Shown: in pieces, positions 23,273 to 34,421 of the stretch
Layout of the letters: each line of letters begins with the position of its first letter
Numbering within the stretch: position 1 is the first letter of the stretch
Origin: Anisus vortex
Lineage: Eukaryota > Mollusca > Gastropoda > Planorbidae
Assembly: GCA_949126835.1 (NCBI GenBank)
Contig: OX421506.1
Coordinates: 26,573,801-26,637,800 of the forward strand
Reading direction: 5' to 3'
DNA: 64,000 bases
Program-made: the position numbers and the translations under genes
Notes under the pieces: model-generated
The model's database searches: none
Told to the model about the DNA's origin: nothing
What the model saw: only the letters and a program-made list of their open reading frames with translations

Positions 23273-24229
23273 ATAGAACAAAGAGTGGTTACTCCACATA
23301 TTATTATATCCTTTCCTTACGCTAACTACCTTTTCAGACTGCGTCCCATAACTTCTGCGCCACGCTGTCAAGCTTAGACCTTGAGCCCTTGACAGGCTCA
23401 GCCGTTACCACTAGAGCCACCCCCCAACACCCCCAACACTCCCACTATTTCCTACCCGGCACCCCCTTCACCTTCTTCTATTTTAGCTCGCGCCCCCCGC
23501 CACAAGCCAGCCGTTTCTTTTCACAGATGCATTTACACTGCAGGTCTTGTTGTATCACATTGACATTAATGACGTTGACATCCAGACGGTGCACCCCCCC
23601 CCCCGCCCAGGTCACCCCCCTCGTCTTTCCACAACTACCCCCCCCCCTCTCGACCAGTCGTGAACCTTCGCCCCAACACATATCCACAACATAACAAGGA
23701 ACTCCCCCCTCCCACGACTCCCTTCCCCCCCCCCCTACGCCACCAGGTCTCTAGAACTCTCGCGCCTTGCGTTTAGAGGATACAGTTACTGGGCGTTTTA
23801 ATTGCTCAACTTGGCCTCCTTCCCTCTCCCCCCCCCCCTTGCACCACCAACCCACTTTTCTTTCCCCTTCTTACCAAATTTGTACCTTTCGACCATAGTC
23901 AAAGAGATTACAGACCAAAGCGGCATTTGCAGGGGGATGCCACTATAGAAATAATATATAGGCGTTTTCGTACAGTAAGTTACTACTACAGCATTATGTA
24001 TCTATATAATATAAATCGGAGGCATCTTGCCTGTATCAGGGGCTAAGCCAGAAAAAACATTTCAGGGGGTGTGGGCTGAACTTTCGCATTACAAACATTA
24101 ATCAAATTTTTGGCCTATTTATTAGTATAGGGGCCTACATTTTTTAAAAATGTGCAAGTTAGGTTCATTCTGAAGGCGTTGATAATTTGGTACCTAAACT
24201 TATTAAACACACTATTTAATCTAAGTATT
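23273..24229. other. No gene; C-rich 23400-23890
   Basis: Several C runs of eight to ten bases. The 101-codon Pro-rich frame (23389-23694) reflects this bias. caggggctaagccag near 24037 looks like one hAT terminus, but I find no partner. Confidence 0.4.
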
Positions 24230-24435
24230 TTATTCGAGAACAAATGCATATAACTAGCCTACCTCTTTCTTCCCTTGTGGCTCTCGTGCATGGAAACCAG
24301 GAAAACCAGTAACTTAAACAAAATTTAAAACACTAATAGAAATGAGGGCTATACATCTACACTCAAACCACGGATGAGCGTAGGACGCAATAATCTTCTT
24401 TATATGTGGAGCATCTGTAATGTATAACATAAGAT
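24230..24435 (+). repeat. Dispersed repeat E, copy 2
   Basis: It shares with 57362-57565 the ordered blocks gagaacaaatgcatataa, ctctttcttccc, gtaacttaa, gagcgtagg, aataatcttctttata and gtctgtaatgtataa (or atctgtaatgtataa). Copy 3 sits just after an open frame (57147-57428) whose C-terminal part vaguely resembles the end of LINE polyproteins, so this may be a LINE 3' UTR. Confidence 0.6.
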
Positions 24436-24615
24436 AACAATTACTGATTTAAGCCGAAAAAATATTAATTAAGTTTTAAATTGAAACCCGGCAAAATTAG
24501 TAACTATTTACATATACATATAGATATCTAGGCCTACATCTAAGTTTCAATAATACATATAGATATCTACATCTAAGTTTAAATAATACAGCATTGACAC
24601 AGTAAATATCTAGAC

Positions 24616-24825
24616 CAGGGATCGGCGACCTACGGAACGTGTGCCAGACTTGGCACGCTGGGCAATTTATTTTCAATGGAACGCGGATCACTCCCAAAAA
24701 GGCAATCAAGTCTGTTCTGCAAGAAATGGAGTGCTAAAGCAGGACGACTTTTAAGCTGTTGGCACGCTGAATGAATTAGAAATCCCACTTCGGCACACTA
24801 CTATTAAGCATGTTGCTAAACCCTG
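24616..24825 (-). mobile_element. MITE D, complete with target duplication
   Basis: 210 bp from CAGGGATCGGCGACC to GTTGCTAAACCCTG. It is flanked by ATCTAGAC (24608-24615) and ATCTAGGC (24826-24833), an 8-bp duplication with one change. The internal cggcacac / gaattagaaatcccac / gtgctaaagcaggacgac order is the reverse of the other copies. This copy fixes the family as hAT-like. Confidence 0.85.
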
Positions 24826-24833
24826 ATCTAGGC

Positions 24834-25622
24834 AAAACATTGACTAAACATGTTCAAAATATTTAGTATAGAATATTAAAAGCTATCACAATTTTAAAAA
24901 AATAAATAAAAAAAACATTTAATTGAAAATATAATTTTCAATGTCGAAAATTGAGGTAGAGAGAATGGGGTAGGAGGGAGAGTGGGGGAAAGGAGAGTGA
25001 GAGAGTTCTTATGTATGAAAGAGAGCGAGTGAATAGAAAGAGAGTGAAAATAGAAGAAATCCAAGAGTGCAGAGAGTATTTTGTGTGTAGAAGATGCTTA
25101 GACGAAGCAGCAATCTCTCAACTTTATTTGCGCATGTTCGTTCACGCCCCTCCCCCTCCCCCAACCGCCACCCCCCCTTGTATCCTTCCCCCTCATTCAA
25201 TGTATTGCTTTGTGGAGTATGGAGGTTGGGGGCGCCTTTGATCTGAAGTTAATTTGAAGAGAAGCAAAAACAAAAAAAAAAGGACTGCTTGGCGTATGTG
25301 GGCGCTTGTCAAAACGCGCCCGATCGATGAGCCTATAAACCCTATCCAAACGTTTGGTGATTGTCAGGGGCGCCGAGATGCTGGTGGGTAGGGGTGGGCT
25401 GGGAAGTATAGTTGGGGTGGGGGGAGGTGTTGCTTAAAGTCTCTAAACTTTGACATTTGAAGAAAGAAAGTTTATTACGTTTATAAAAATATCTTAGCCT
25501 GCCATCTTCGCTTTCTATTAATAGAAATATTTAGCTTATATAATAGTGTACTGTCTATCTAAATATATTTATATATAATGAACATCCTTTAAAAACCAAT
25601 AGTTTGTCCTCCCGGGTCTTTC
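24834..25622. other. No gene recognised
   Basis: Contains GAGA-type and C-rich patches (24960-25190) and G-rich DNA at 25370-25430. Short overlapping frames are compositional. Confidence 0.4.
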
Positions 25623-25630
25623 GTCTAGTG

Positions 25631-27457
25631 CATAGGTTCTCAACAAGGGCGACCCCGGGGGGCGGCGATGATGGGCAAGTGGGGGGTACAAATGTACCTG
25701 ATATAATTTGAATGCCTTTGCTATTTGAATCGATTCGTTTTTGGATGAAATTTTGATGTAAAGGCTAGTGCTTCAAAATATCCCCCAACAGTAGGCCTAG
25801 GCTACATATTATTATACTATTAAGAAATAGGAATCACATGGACTTTTCGAAGAAGTAGGGGTCGGTATTATACAAGTATGGTGTGCGGCCCCCTAATCCT
25901 GTGGTTAGTTTACCAGACTGTCAACTGACACGTTGATAGGTTTGTCCCTGCCGCCGACCGATCCCTGTCGCCCTAATATTAATGATATTTTGATCTCAGT
26001 TTAGCTGAGATAACTTATGATTTATTATGTCTGATTGACATAGAAATCCATATGCGTTGAGCGGAATGGTTATGTAGTAATCATACAAACTGGGTAGTTA
26101 ATGTAATGTTTGAAAATATACATATTATACGTTTTTAGTCATATAATATGTATATATTTTTTTAACTACTTTTTACAGTTCGATCATTTCTTAGTTATAA
26201 ATTAAAAGCCATTTTTGTTTATAAAAGAAAAAAAACATTTAAAATATTAGTTCAAATGAAACGGGTCAATTATCTCCCTTTAATTAAAAACTGTTTCCAC
26301 ATTTGATTCAATAGTGATGGCAAACAATTTCTGTTTTGTAATTTAGCAAATATTAATGACTAATTATTTTTTCTTTATGTGAATTCAACATTATGGTTAT
26401 TAGACTACTTGTACTAGGAGACTTTTTAATGTAAAAGAAATTTCTCCACAGGCGATGGTATGGCGTATCGTAGATTGACGTAGTTTTAAAAAAAAAAGTA
26501 GTCTGTTCCAGATGTATTGGCTATCTATTGTGTGACAACATTTAGTTATCGTACTAAAATTATTAGTGGTTTTCTGTATCGCTTACTACAATATTACAGC
26601 AGTTCACAAATAAGTAATGCATTCAATGATTTTTAGACAGCTTTGCATTGATATCTTAAATTTATTTGTTATTATTTTTAATATCTTTATCATTATTGTC
26701 TCGATATAATTTTTTATTGTTTGCCAATTTTATAATTTTCTAGTTATGTCTTTGACAATGCCTTTACTGCCTTTATTGTACTTGTTTTTTGTACTATGTG
26801 GCAAATTAGTATTGTTCATTGTTCATTGACGAGGACTGACAAGCGATGGCTAAGCTGGTAAGATGGCGTTGGTAAGCAAAAGATGACTGTTTAAATATAA
26901 TGTATAGACTTGGATCCGGTGCTCGAGTTTTTGAAAAGCAAATGCGATTCTTAGGGAGAAAATCAATCAGTTTCTTTAGGTCTGTGAGTTTCGGCAACAA
27001 TTTTGTATTGCATTCTAATAAACCTCTTTTGTGGAAAGTGGATTTTATGCTAATACCATTTTGTTGTCAAAAAAGAAAAACAAGACAAGCTGCAAATAGG
27101 GAAGCGTGAATACCTAAGTATTTTGCAACCAAAATGAAACAAATATAGACAAACTACTAGCAACACACCAGGCAAACGATTCACATTAATATTGATTTTT
27201 GTAAGCCTCTTGTTTAGGTAATTTTTATATCTATTAATTCTTACAATATGTTTCCTTGTCAGTTTTATTTAAAGATAATAAATAAGCTCACAAATCTAGT
27301 AAGCGTAAAAAAAAAATTGCGGAAACTATATTGACCATTTAACGTCTTGAGGGGTGGGGAGTGGGGGAGTGGACGCTAAAAAAAGTATGGGGGGGCGGTG
27401 AGCGGGAAAAAAAATTGTAAAAGGGTGCGGTGAGCCGAAACAGGTTGAGAACCTATG
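25631..27457. mobile_element. hAT-A element, copy 1 (1.83 kb)
   Basis: The left end CATAGGTTCTCAACAAGG and the right end GGTTGAGAACCTATG are inverted repeats (14 of 15 at the tips). Both borders carry a perfect 8-bp direct repeat GTCTAGTG (25623-25630 and 27458-27465). The TIR is close to the CAGNGGTTCTCAACC pattern common in hAT elements. No transposase domain is readable in the AT-rich interior, so it is non-autonomous or decayed. Copy 2 (45003-47554) shares its internal order but lacks about 750 bp (26365-27115). Confidence 0.88.
25881..25976 (+). repeat. SINE-B head inside hAT-A
   Basis: gtggttagtttaccagactg followed by gccgccgaccgatccctgtc and gccct, matching SINE-B at 27778-27880 and 44641-44700. 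The same fragment sits at the same place in hAT-A copy 2, so it entered before the hAT-A copies spread. Confidence 0.7.
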
Positions 27458-27479
27458 GTCTAGTGTCTGGTTCACTGTA

Positions 27480-27880
27480 AAATAACACGATCTATTCTAG
27501 GCACTCGATGAAAGACAAAGAATCTATTGGTCCGTGCAAGACTATCGTAAATCTCCGATTGTCTTGGTCCGTATGCGAATTAAAGCAGCGTTGACTAGTA
27601 TTCTTAGCCACGACACACAAAGTTCCCATTTCGACCTATGTAGACTCAAGGACACCTTATGTCGCAAACCTGGGTTTGAAACCCGGGACATTTGTAAAAA
27701 CAGTCCGACCCCGCTGCATCTTATAGATAGTCTTAGAAGTGTACAGACGTTCCTTCTAGATAGAAGATTATAACACCCTAGGGCCCAAAACTCCATCAGG
27801 GCGGCAGGGATTGGTCGGCGGCGGGGCTAGAACCCGGGCCTTATGTTCACAGTCCTGGTGAACTAACCGCAGGAACAGCA
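27480..27880 (-). repeat. SINE-B copy with extended body
   Basis: On the minus strand the head runs ggttagttcaccaggactg, cccgggttctagcccc (box B), gccgccgaccaatccctg and ccgccctgatggag. It is followed by ttttgggccctagggtgtta and ataatcttctatctagaagg. Further on a second tRNA-like gggtttcaaaccc occurs near 27672. The head resembles tRNA-Glu/Asp in its GTGGTTAG...GGGTTC order. The left border is uncertain. Confidence 0.6.
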
Positions 27881-27887
27881 GCCGGCT

Positions 27888-28072
27888 CGGCAAGTGTGCC
27901 AAAGTAGGATTTCTAATTCATTCAGCGTGCCAACATCCTAAAATCATCACTGTCTACCACTCTATTATTTGTGTAAGAGACTTAGAATTGCATTTGTATG
28001 GTTCTTCCGCGTGCCATCGAAAATTTTTCTGCGTGCGAAGCATGGCAAGCGTGCATCAGTTTGAGGACCCTG
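27888..28072 (+). mobile_element. MITE D copy, abutting SINE-B
   Basis: gtgtgccaaagtaggatttc, taattcattcagcgtgccaa, ttcttccgcgtgccatcg, and the 3' end gaggaccctg. The 5' TIR is reduced to cggcaa. Confidence 0.72.
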
Positions 28073-28691
28073 CTCTAGACTACCGTTCACCGTAATCTTA
28101 TTATGGAACTGTTGAAAGACGAGAACAAGCATTTCACATAAGGCGCTTGAAGGTTTATAGATCTATTCATATTTCTTTTGAGCGTGGCGTGCAAGAAGAT
28201 TGCGTTGTTAATACATTGCTCAAAACAAGACACCCATGTGGAAGAATAAGAAAAAAAACATAATATCACAAGGTTTATTACTTGTCCTGAATTGAGAACG
28301 GAATATAATATTTTGAGTAATTATTTTTTTAATTAAAGACTGTATCAAGAAAACTATCTATCCGACATTGAGCATGTTCCGCCACAGAGGTGTAATATCC
28401 GTTAATTTCACCGGGACACGTGCCGATCCGGGACAAGGGTGTGTCACGTCGCGCGCTCCTTCTCCCAATGTCACGTGCCTTGCTCACTTCTCGACGCGGG
28501 CGGGCGGGGTGCTGTGTGTGTGTTTGTGTGGAGAATGGGGTGTTGAGTAAACTTGGGCGCTTGGCCGTGTGTGTGAGCTGGAGAAGGGCTGTATGTCATC
28601 ACCCTTAAGGCCGGTGAAAAAAAAATTGGCCGCAAGGTCACCACAGCTCATAAATATTTTTTTCACGCGCTCAAGTTTTATATTTTCTCAT
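28073..28691. other. No gene; CpG patch with CACGTG boxes
   Basis: 28380-28520 is CpG-rich and contains CACGTG near 28417 and 28470, and cacgtcgcgcg between them. No gene is supported, and the overlapping 60-codon frames look like chance. Confidence 0.4.
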
Positions 28692-28829
28692 GTTCTCAAT
28701 GTAGTTCTCGGTGTCGTTCTCGGCGTCGTTCTCTGTGTCGTTCTCGGCAAAGTTCTCGACGTAGTTCTCGGCGTAGTTCTCTGTGTAGTTCTTGGTGTAG
28801 TTTTCGATGTAGTTCTAGTGGTGGTTCTA
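28692..28829. repeat. 12-bp minisatellite, about 11 units
   Basis: Units of gttctcggcgta with variants (gtgtc, tgtgta, gatgta). Because 12 is divisible by 3, one frame reads as repeated Val-Val-Leu; this is not a gene. Confidence 0.88.
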
Positions 28830-29174
28830 ACTGGCATATATACTATGCTATTTATACTATAAGATAATATTAGATAAGATAAATATGTTCCATATAGACT
28901 TATTTAAATTTTCACTTTTGAAACTCGATAATTTTAACAACAAAGTGCCCGAAGTGTACTTTAAATACTACTAATAATTTTAAAAAAGATCTTTTTCTTT
29001 TAGACTTTACAAACGCTCCAACTTTACAGAAGATTTTTGCTTTTTGGAAAACTGAGTTAATGTTTGCAAAGTTTGTGAATTTGGAAAAAAAAAATGCTTA
29101 TAAAGTAAGACCCCTACCCTGGGCTATTGTACATTAGAACGAATGCGTAAACTGATCATTAATTGGGGAAAGTC
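28830..29174. other. No gene recognised
   Basis: AT-rich, nothing recognised. Confidence 0.4.
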
Positions 29175-29640
29175 TAAAGCGGCTGGATATTGGTGACTTA
29201 CGTGACTAAATCCTTTATATCCCCCATTGGAGCAAAGGGGCCGCAACTACACTTTTCCATCGGTCTCGGTCTTGGGTGGCTCACTTTATTTTTGTCCAAC
29301 AGCCTTTGCCTCACCCTACTATCAACCTCCCCCAAGTCTGCCTGGGTCTGCCCACTTTCCTTTTGCCCTGGGGATTCCAGGCAAGTATCTTGCCGCACTG
29401 TCGTCTGATCTTCTCAAAGTGTGTCCAATCCACCTTCCACCTACAGCTTTTGATGCTGTTGTCGATGGTTGTTTTTTTCTGGTCTTGACCCATAGGTTGA
29501 CGCATGACAGCGTTTCTGGCCATCGAAATTTCAGCATGCGTCTCAGGCATCTGTGTACATATGGATACACAATTCTGCCGTGGCCACGGAAATTTGCAGG
29601 CCCTGATTTCAGAATCCCACATGGATGCAAATACAAAACT
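29175..29640 (-). pseudogene. LINE reverse transcriptase, C-terminal fragment
   Basis: The minus strand reads, across two frames, the hallmark C-terminal region of many non-LTR polyproteins: CLRRMLKFRWPE, then RWIGHTLRRSDDSAA, then WNPQGKRKVGRPRQTW. It is followed by a tail resembling LCSNGG before stops. The catalytic reverse transcriptase itself is absent, so this is a 5'-truncated dead copy. The clade (RTE-, Rex- or Jockey-like) cannot be told from this end alone. It differs from the RTE-like element at 30950, whose end reads RLRWIGHVHRMGAERIPRA. Confidence 0.75.
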
Positions 29641-30184
29641 TTTTGAATAGTTATATAACATTGTGTTGTTTGTTGTTTTTTTCAAAGTGTAGGAACAAAT
29701 CACAACTAAAACACACCAACTCTAGTAACGAGAAACCAATTTTGTTATTTGTTCAAAAGTAGAACAATAAAGTAGGTCGATTGATATAAAGTAGGTCAAT
29801 GGAGAAGAGAGAGTGAGTGGGTGTCAACTGAAGTGGAGTGGAGTCGCGTGCCGATACGGTCTAGATGTCACTAGTGGATAGTTTTTTCAAGAGGGTGAGC
29901 GCTGACAGCTACTCATCTCTACTCACCAGGGATACAAAGTGCACGGAATTGTGTCAAATTTTTCACCGCCTTATTTAATAGAATAACTCCTATAAGCTAA
30001 TTTTAATTATTTTTATTATCTTTCTTTTTTTTTGTTGTGTTTTTTTTAACTTATTTGTTTGGTGTAAACTTTAAAAAAAAATATAGACTCGAATTACCGA
30101 TCATTATTTGGATACAAAAATTTCAATTTAAACCCTTATTAGCTCAACGAGACCATTCAATTGTAATTATATCTTTATTTGTCT
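29641..30184. other. No gene recognised
   Basis: AT-rich sequence with T runs. A 76-codon frame at 30037-30267 runs into the CT tract. Confidence 0.4.
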
Positions 30185-30203
30185 GTCGCTCTCTCTCTCT
30201 CTC

Positions 30204-30248
<45 letters not shown>

Positions 30249-30263
30249 ATCTCTCTTTCTCTC
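30185..30263. repeat. CT microsatellite
   Basis: (CT)n with a few TTTCT interruptions. Confidence 0.9.
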
Positions 30264-30274
30264 GTAAATATTAA

Positions 30275-30347
30275 CCCTTACAGTACCGACCTACTTCTAT
30301 CTATGCTGCCTTCAGTTCCGCTATATACGCGCCCGGGACTGTAAGGG
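30275..30347. mobile_element. 73-bp TTAA-flanked mini-element, copy 1
   Basis: Bounded on both sides by TTAA (30271-30274 and 30348-30351) with ends CCCTTACAGTACCG and CGGGACTGTAAGGG, inverted repeats of about 14 bp. The same 73-bp unit occurs in opposite orientation at 63866-63938, also between TTAA sites. TTAA duplication with termini starting CCC is characteristic of piggyBac-type transposons, so this looks like a minimal non-autonomous relative. Confidence 0.82.
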
Positions 30348-30351
30348 TTAA

Positions 30352-30949
30352 TAACAAACTTTAGTGAGTATATAAACAAAAAATTAAAATATATCAAGAT
30401 CTATATTTTCTATTCTACATATTTGTTTTTAATTTAACCATAGGCTACCTATCTCCCCATCCACCGCCTGTCCCCTCCCCCATACACACACATGCACAGA
30501 GCCCTCTCCCCCACATGGTGTTTGTGTCACCAGCCGCTGTTTACATGATCCATTGTCTTGAAGTTATTCAGCGCCCTGTTCTCCCTTCTGGACTCCCTCC
30601 ACCCCCCCCCCCCCCCGCACCTTGCCTTCAACAATCTTTCCCTCGCCCCCTCACTCTCGCGCGAACATGTCAGACTTTTTTTTTTTACTGTCCAGCTGTT
30701 TCAAATTTGAGCACTGTCTCAGAGACGAAACTAAACGACAATCTTCCCCTCCCCCACCCCTTTTCTTTTCCCCACCACTCACCTCCCCTCCCCTCCAACC
30801 ACAATAAAAACACAAACACACCCCCACACACGCGCACACACCCAAACAACTTTGACATTTCCAGCGGTATTGTTTTTGCGTCCGACGGCGCGAGTCTTAT
30901 TTTTGTGTCTAGCAGGTGGTCAGATTAAAGTTTTTTTGCAGGAAGGAGT
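30352..30949. other. No gene; C-rich
   Basis: 30440-30840 holds C-rich runs, including a C tract near 30600-30617, and CACA. The Pro-rich frame at 30515-30928 is compositional. Confidence 0.45.
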
Positions 30950-31072
30950 TTTTAGACGTCCGGCGGGGGGGGGGGGGGATTCCATGGCTGGAACTATTGC
31001 CAGAGGTTGGTGAACAGCCCGTAAGACTTTGGCATTGGATATGCAGGTTGTATATATGGCATCCTTCCATCC

Positions 31073-32845
31073 TCAAGGGACGATGGCCCAGTCTCCTTTC
31101 TCTCTGTCTCTCGCCTTTCTCCTGGCTCGTTTCTCTTCGCTTCTTTCTGTGAGGGTGGCTTCTGCAGCTTGAGTGCCCTCGCGCACCTTGGACCGCCAGG
31201 AGGTGCGTTCCTCAGCATGGCTCTCCCACGTGTTGGGCTCAATGCGTGCCAGTAATAAGTCTTTCTTGCAGACGTCTTTGAACCGCAGACAAGGGCGACC
31301 CCTCTTTCTTGTACCGGCTGCCAGCTCTCCATACAGTAGGGCTCTTGGGATGCGCTCCGCACCCATCCTGTGGACATGGCCTATCCAACGCAGGCGCCTC
31401 TCACTCAGGATTGAGTTTATGCTCAGCATATGACTTCTCCTGAGCACCTCCACATTTGTGACTCTTTCCTGCCATTTGATGTGGAGTATCCTGCGCAGGC
31501 ATCGCAGGTGAAAGCTATTGAGCTGCTTAATTTGCTTAGCGTATGTAGCCCAGGTCTCGCTTCCATAGAGAAGTGTGCTTAGCACACAGGCCTGGTAGAC
31601 AGAGATTTGTGTCCTATCAGTGAGTTGAGCATTATCCCATACTCTTTGGTTGAGCCTTGCCATTAAAGATACTGCCTTGCCGATTCTGGTTTGTATTTCT
31701 TTTTCCAGGGACAGTGAGCTTGAAATGTTGCTGCCAAGGTATGTGTAGTCCTCGACAACATCCAGAGTGTTTCCCTCAATTGAGATTGCTGGGAGGCATT
31801 CTGTACCTTGCCTCATAATATTTGTCTTTTTTAGGCTTATTGTTAGGCCGAATTCTTTGCACGCCTCCGAGAATCTACTGACCAGTTGCTGGAGTCCTTC
31901 CTCTGTATGTGAAACAAGAGCTGCATCATCAGCGAATAGCAATTCTCTGATTAATACGGTTTCCACTTTGCTCTTTGCACGGAGCCGGGCTATGTTATAG
32001 AGATTTACATCGGCCCTAGTATGGATGTTCACGCCCTCGGAGCAGTTCTCAAAAGCATATCGGAGGAGTACTGAGAAGAAGATACCAAAGAGTGTTGGTG
32101 CCAGGACGCAGCCCTGTTTAACCTCGCTACACACTGGGAATGGTTCTGATGTGGCGCCGTCGAAGAGAACTGTGCTGTGCATGTTGTTATGGAAAGCCTC
32201 AATAATACTTAGTAGCCGGGGCGGACATCCAATCTTTTTCAGTATGCTAAAGAGTCCAGTGCGGCTAACTAGGTCAAATGCCTTAGTCAAGTCAATGTAT
32301 GCAATGAAGAGGACCTTCTGCTGTTCCCGGCATTTTTCTTGTAACTGGCGCAGTGAAAAAACCATATCCATAGTTGACCGGCCAGCCCGAAAGCCACATT
32401 GGGATTCTGGGTAGACGTTTTGTGCCAGAGTTTGCAGGCGTGCCAGAACCACTCTTGCAAAGGCCTTTCCCACAATACTGAGTAGAGATATGCCTCGATA
32501 GTTGTTACAATCGCTACGGTCACCCTTATTTTTGTAGAGGGTTACTATCTTGGCATCCCGCATGTCTTGTGGGATGTGGCCACTTTCCCAACACTTGCAG
32601 ATGAGGTCGAGCAGGGGCTTTAGTAATACTGGCTTACCGCACTTGATGACTTCTGCAGGGATGCCATCGTTTCCTGGAGCCTTTCCACTACTGAGGTGAT
32701 CAATGGCCTTACTGAGCTCCTCTATCGAGGGCAGGGCATCGAGTTGATCCAGCACTGGTAGTGCTGGAACTCTATTTAGGGCGGAGTCAGAGACAACGTT
32801 CTGCGTTGCGTAGAGTTCCAGGTAGTGCTCGGTCCAGCGCTGCAA
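31073..32845 (-). pseudogene. RTE-like reverse transcriptase
   Basis: 590 codons of RNA-dependent DNA polymerase for target-primed reverse transcription. Motifs: SSGKAPGNDGIPAEV (52-66), NYRGISLLS (115-123), GFRAGRST (151-158), IAYIDLTKAFD with catalytic Asp near 185, EVKQGCVLAPTLF (241-253), and LLFADDAAL with the catalytic Asp pair at 306-307. After these comes the usual C-terminal block YGSETWA (427-433), WIGHVHRM (487-494) and RGRPCLRFKDV. The start given is only the first Met; the true frame entered from upstream. The frame differs from the preceding piece because of an extra base in an A/G run near 32925. Past the stop, IQPAYPMPKSYGLF resembles a decayed CCHH finger. Confidence 0.9.
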
Positions 32846-32870
32846 CTGCTTGTCTTGTTCAGTTATAACC

Positions 32871-33188
32871 TCACCTGTCTTCGACTTGAGTGGAGCTGTC
32901 TTTGAAATTAGGGGTCCAGTGGCCTTTTTTTATACCTTCATACATTTTTTTAGCATCTCCTTGATCGGCAGCAGATTGGATACCTTTGCACAGATCAACC
33001 CAGTATTTGTTGGCGCAGAAGCGTGCGGTCTTCCGGACTTTGTTCCTGTCGTTTCTGAGTTTTTGCAACGCATCAGGTCCTGGGGCAGCTTTATAGGCCA
33101 TTAGGGCTTTTCTCTTTGCCTCCGTCACGGGCTCCATTATCTCCCAGTTGGCTTCAAACCAGTCTGCACTTTTTCTTTCCTTCTTCAC
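32871..33188 (-). pseudogene. RTE-like linker between endonuclease and RT
   Basis: 105 codons of basic, Trp/Lys-rich sequence (SADWFEANWEIMEP, KLRNDRNKVRKTARFCANKYW) that normally joins endonuclease and polymerase in these elements. It ends out of frame at the run ggcctttttttat on the plus strand, where one extra base shifts the reading into the reverse transcriptase frame. The upstream junction to the endonuclease frame is also broken near 33190-33245. Confidence 0.8.
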
Positions 33189-33244
33189 AAGGACGGCAAT
33201 GGAGGTGTTGTTACATTGTTGTAAATGGTTTCGCGAAGGTGAAG

Positions 33245-34191
33245 CTATGTGACATCGATATGTTCTGGCACATTTTTTCCTGCATCATGGGCCTTGGAGA
33301 CGTCTTTCTGCGAGGTAAGGTCTGTGAGGGCTGAACTAAGCTTGTTATTGAGTCGCTCCCTGATCTCTGGGCTATTAGTATGGCATGTGTTTATGCATGT
33401 TTTCCCTTTTCTCTTGGAGTGGTGAAGCTTCCTTGGGGTTATTTTTATTTTGCTTGCGACCAGTGAGTGGTCTGTGTCGCAGTCAGCACTGTGGTAGCTA
33501 CGTGTTTGGAGTACACTGGCCAGTTCTGAGCGCCTGGTGATAATGAGGTCAAGCTGGTGCCAATGCTTGGAGCGAGGGTGTCTCCATGACACTTTGTGGA
33601 TGTCTTTGCATTTGAAGAAGGTATTAGTTATACACAGGTTATGAGCGCTGCATAGCTCGAGCAGTCGCTGGCCATTGTCATTCATTTTGCCAATTCCGTG
33701 TGTACCAATAGTGGTAGACCAGGCTTTGTGATCCGCTCCGACTGTGGCGTTAAAGTCACCAAGGAGGTATAGACTCTCATGTTTGGGGATATTTGACACT
33801 ACTGAATCCAGAGTTTCATAAAAATGGTCTTTTGTTTCTGCTTCAGAGCAGAGAGTTGGGGCGTATAGGCTGAGGATGTGCGCTGTACCCATGGATGTTA
33901 GTAGTTTGATGCCGAGTATCCTCTCAGTGCCTTGTGCCACTTGCTCAATGTATGTCATTAGTGAGTTTTTAATGGCAAAGCCAACACCATGTTGCCTTGG
34001 TCTGTCTGAGGGCAGTCCCTGCCAGAGGAACGTATAGTTTGCCTCACTTATTCTGCCATTGTCAGCCAGCCGTGTCTCCTGCAGGCTTGCAATGTCGATG
34101 TTTAGTCTGGAGAGTTCCTTGTCTATGATTGCAGTTTTCCTCATATCTTCTGTTGAAGGAAGGTCATTGTAGATTCCAGGGCACATGGTAC
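33245..34191 (-). pseudogene. RTE-like endonuclease, truncated by gypsy insertion
   Basis: AP-type endonuclease that nicks target DNA. Visible catalytic signatures are LQETRL (the Glu), LYLLGDFNATVG (the Asp/Asn pair), WHQLDLIITRRSE and SADCDTDHSLV (terminal Asp-His). The open frame extends to 34246, but its first 18 codons are LTR sequence and not part of the protein. The missing N-terminal start (LASWNIRT) lies at 42830-42870, and the two halves meet in the same frame once one copy of GTAC is disregarded. Confidence 0.88.
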
Positions 34192-34421
34192 TGTTACGTA
34201 CTCGTGCAATATTATGTATTTGGCTGTTGTCTAGGTGTAGGCTCAATATTCCAAGAGTTGTTTGTTTTTATATGGGCTTGATTACTTCAGTAATTATGAT
34301 TCTATTTCAATGTTAATTCCATGTAATACCTTGAATTTTAATTGAAATCAACACCAGTTGCACGATAATTGTGATTTTATTTTGTATAACACTTGAATAC
34401 AAGACGAATACACATAAGAAA

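Larger units (their letters stand above)
30950..34191 (-). mobile_element. RTE-like LINE, 3' part
   Basis: Minus-strand non-LTR retrotransposon carrying, in order, an endonuclease, a connecting region, a reverse transcriptase and a degenerate C-terminal finger. It is split at 34191 by the gypsy element. The rest of the 5' end resumes at 42834. The 4 bases GTAC at 34188-34191 are repeated at 42830-42833 as the target duplication of the gypsy insertion. Reading frames are broken at least twice, so it was dead or has died since. The left (3') border is set near the 14-base G run at 30965-30978 and is approximate. Confidence 0.85.

Noticed and set aside
24030..24060. Left end of another hAT element (caggggctaagccag)
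   Set aside because: No matching right end or 8-bp duplication found.
28692..28829. Val/Leu-rich membrane peptide in 28569-28862
   Set aside because: Encoded by the 12-bp minisatellite.
34192..34246. First 18 codons of the endonuclease frame ending at 34246
   Set aside because: They are LTR sequence read through the insertion junction, not LINE protein.
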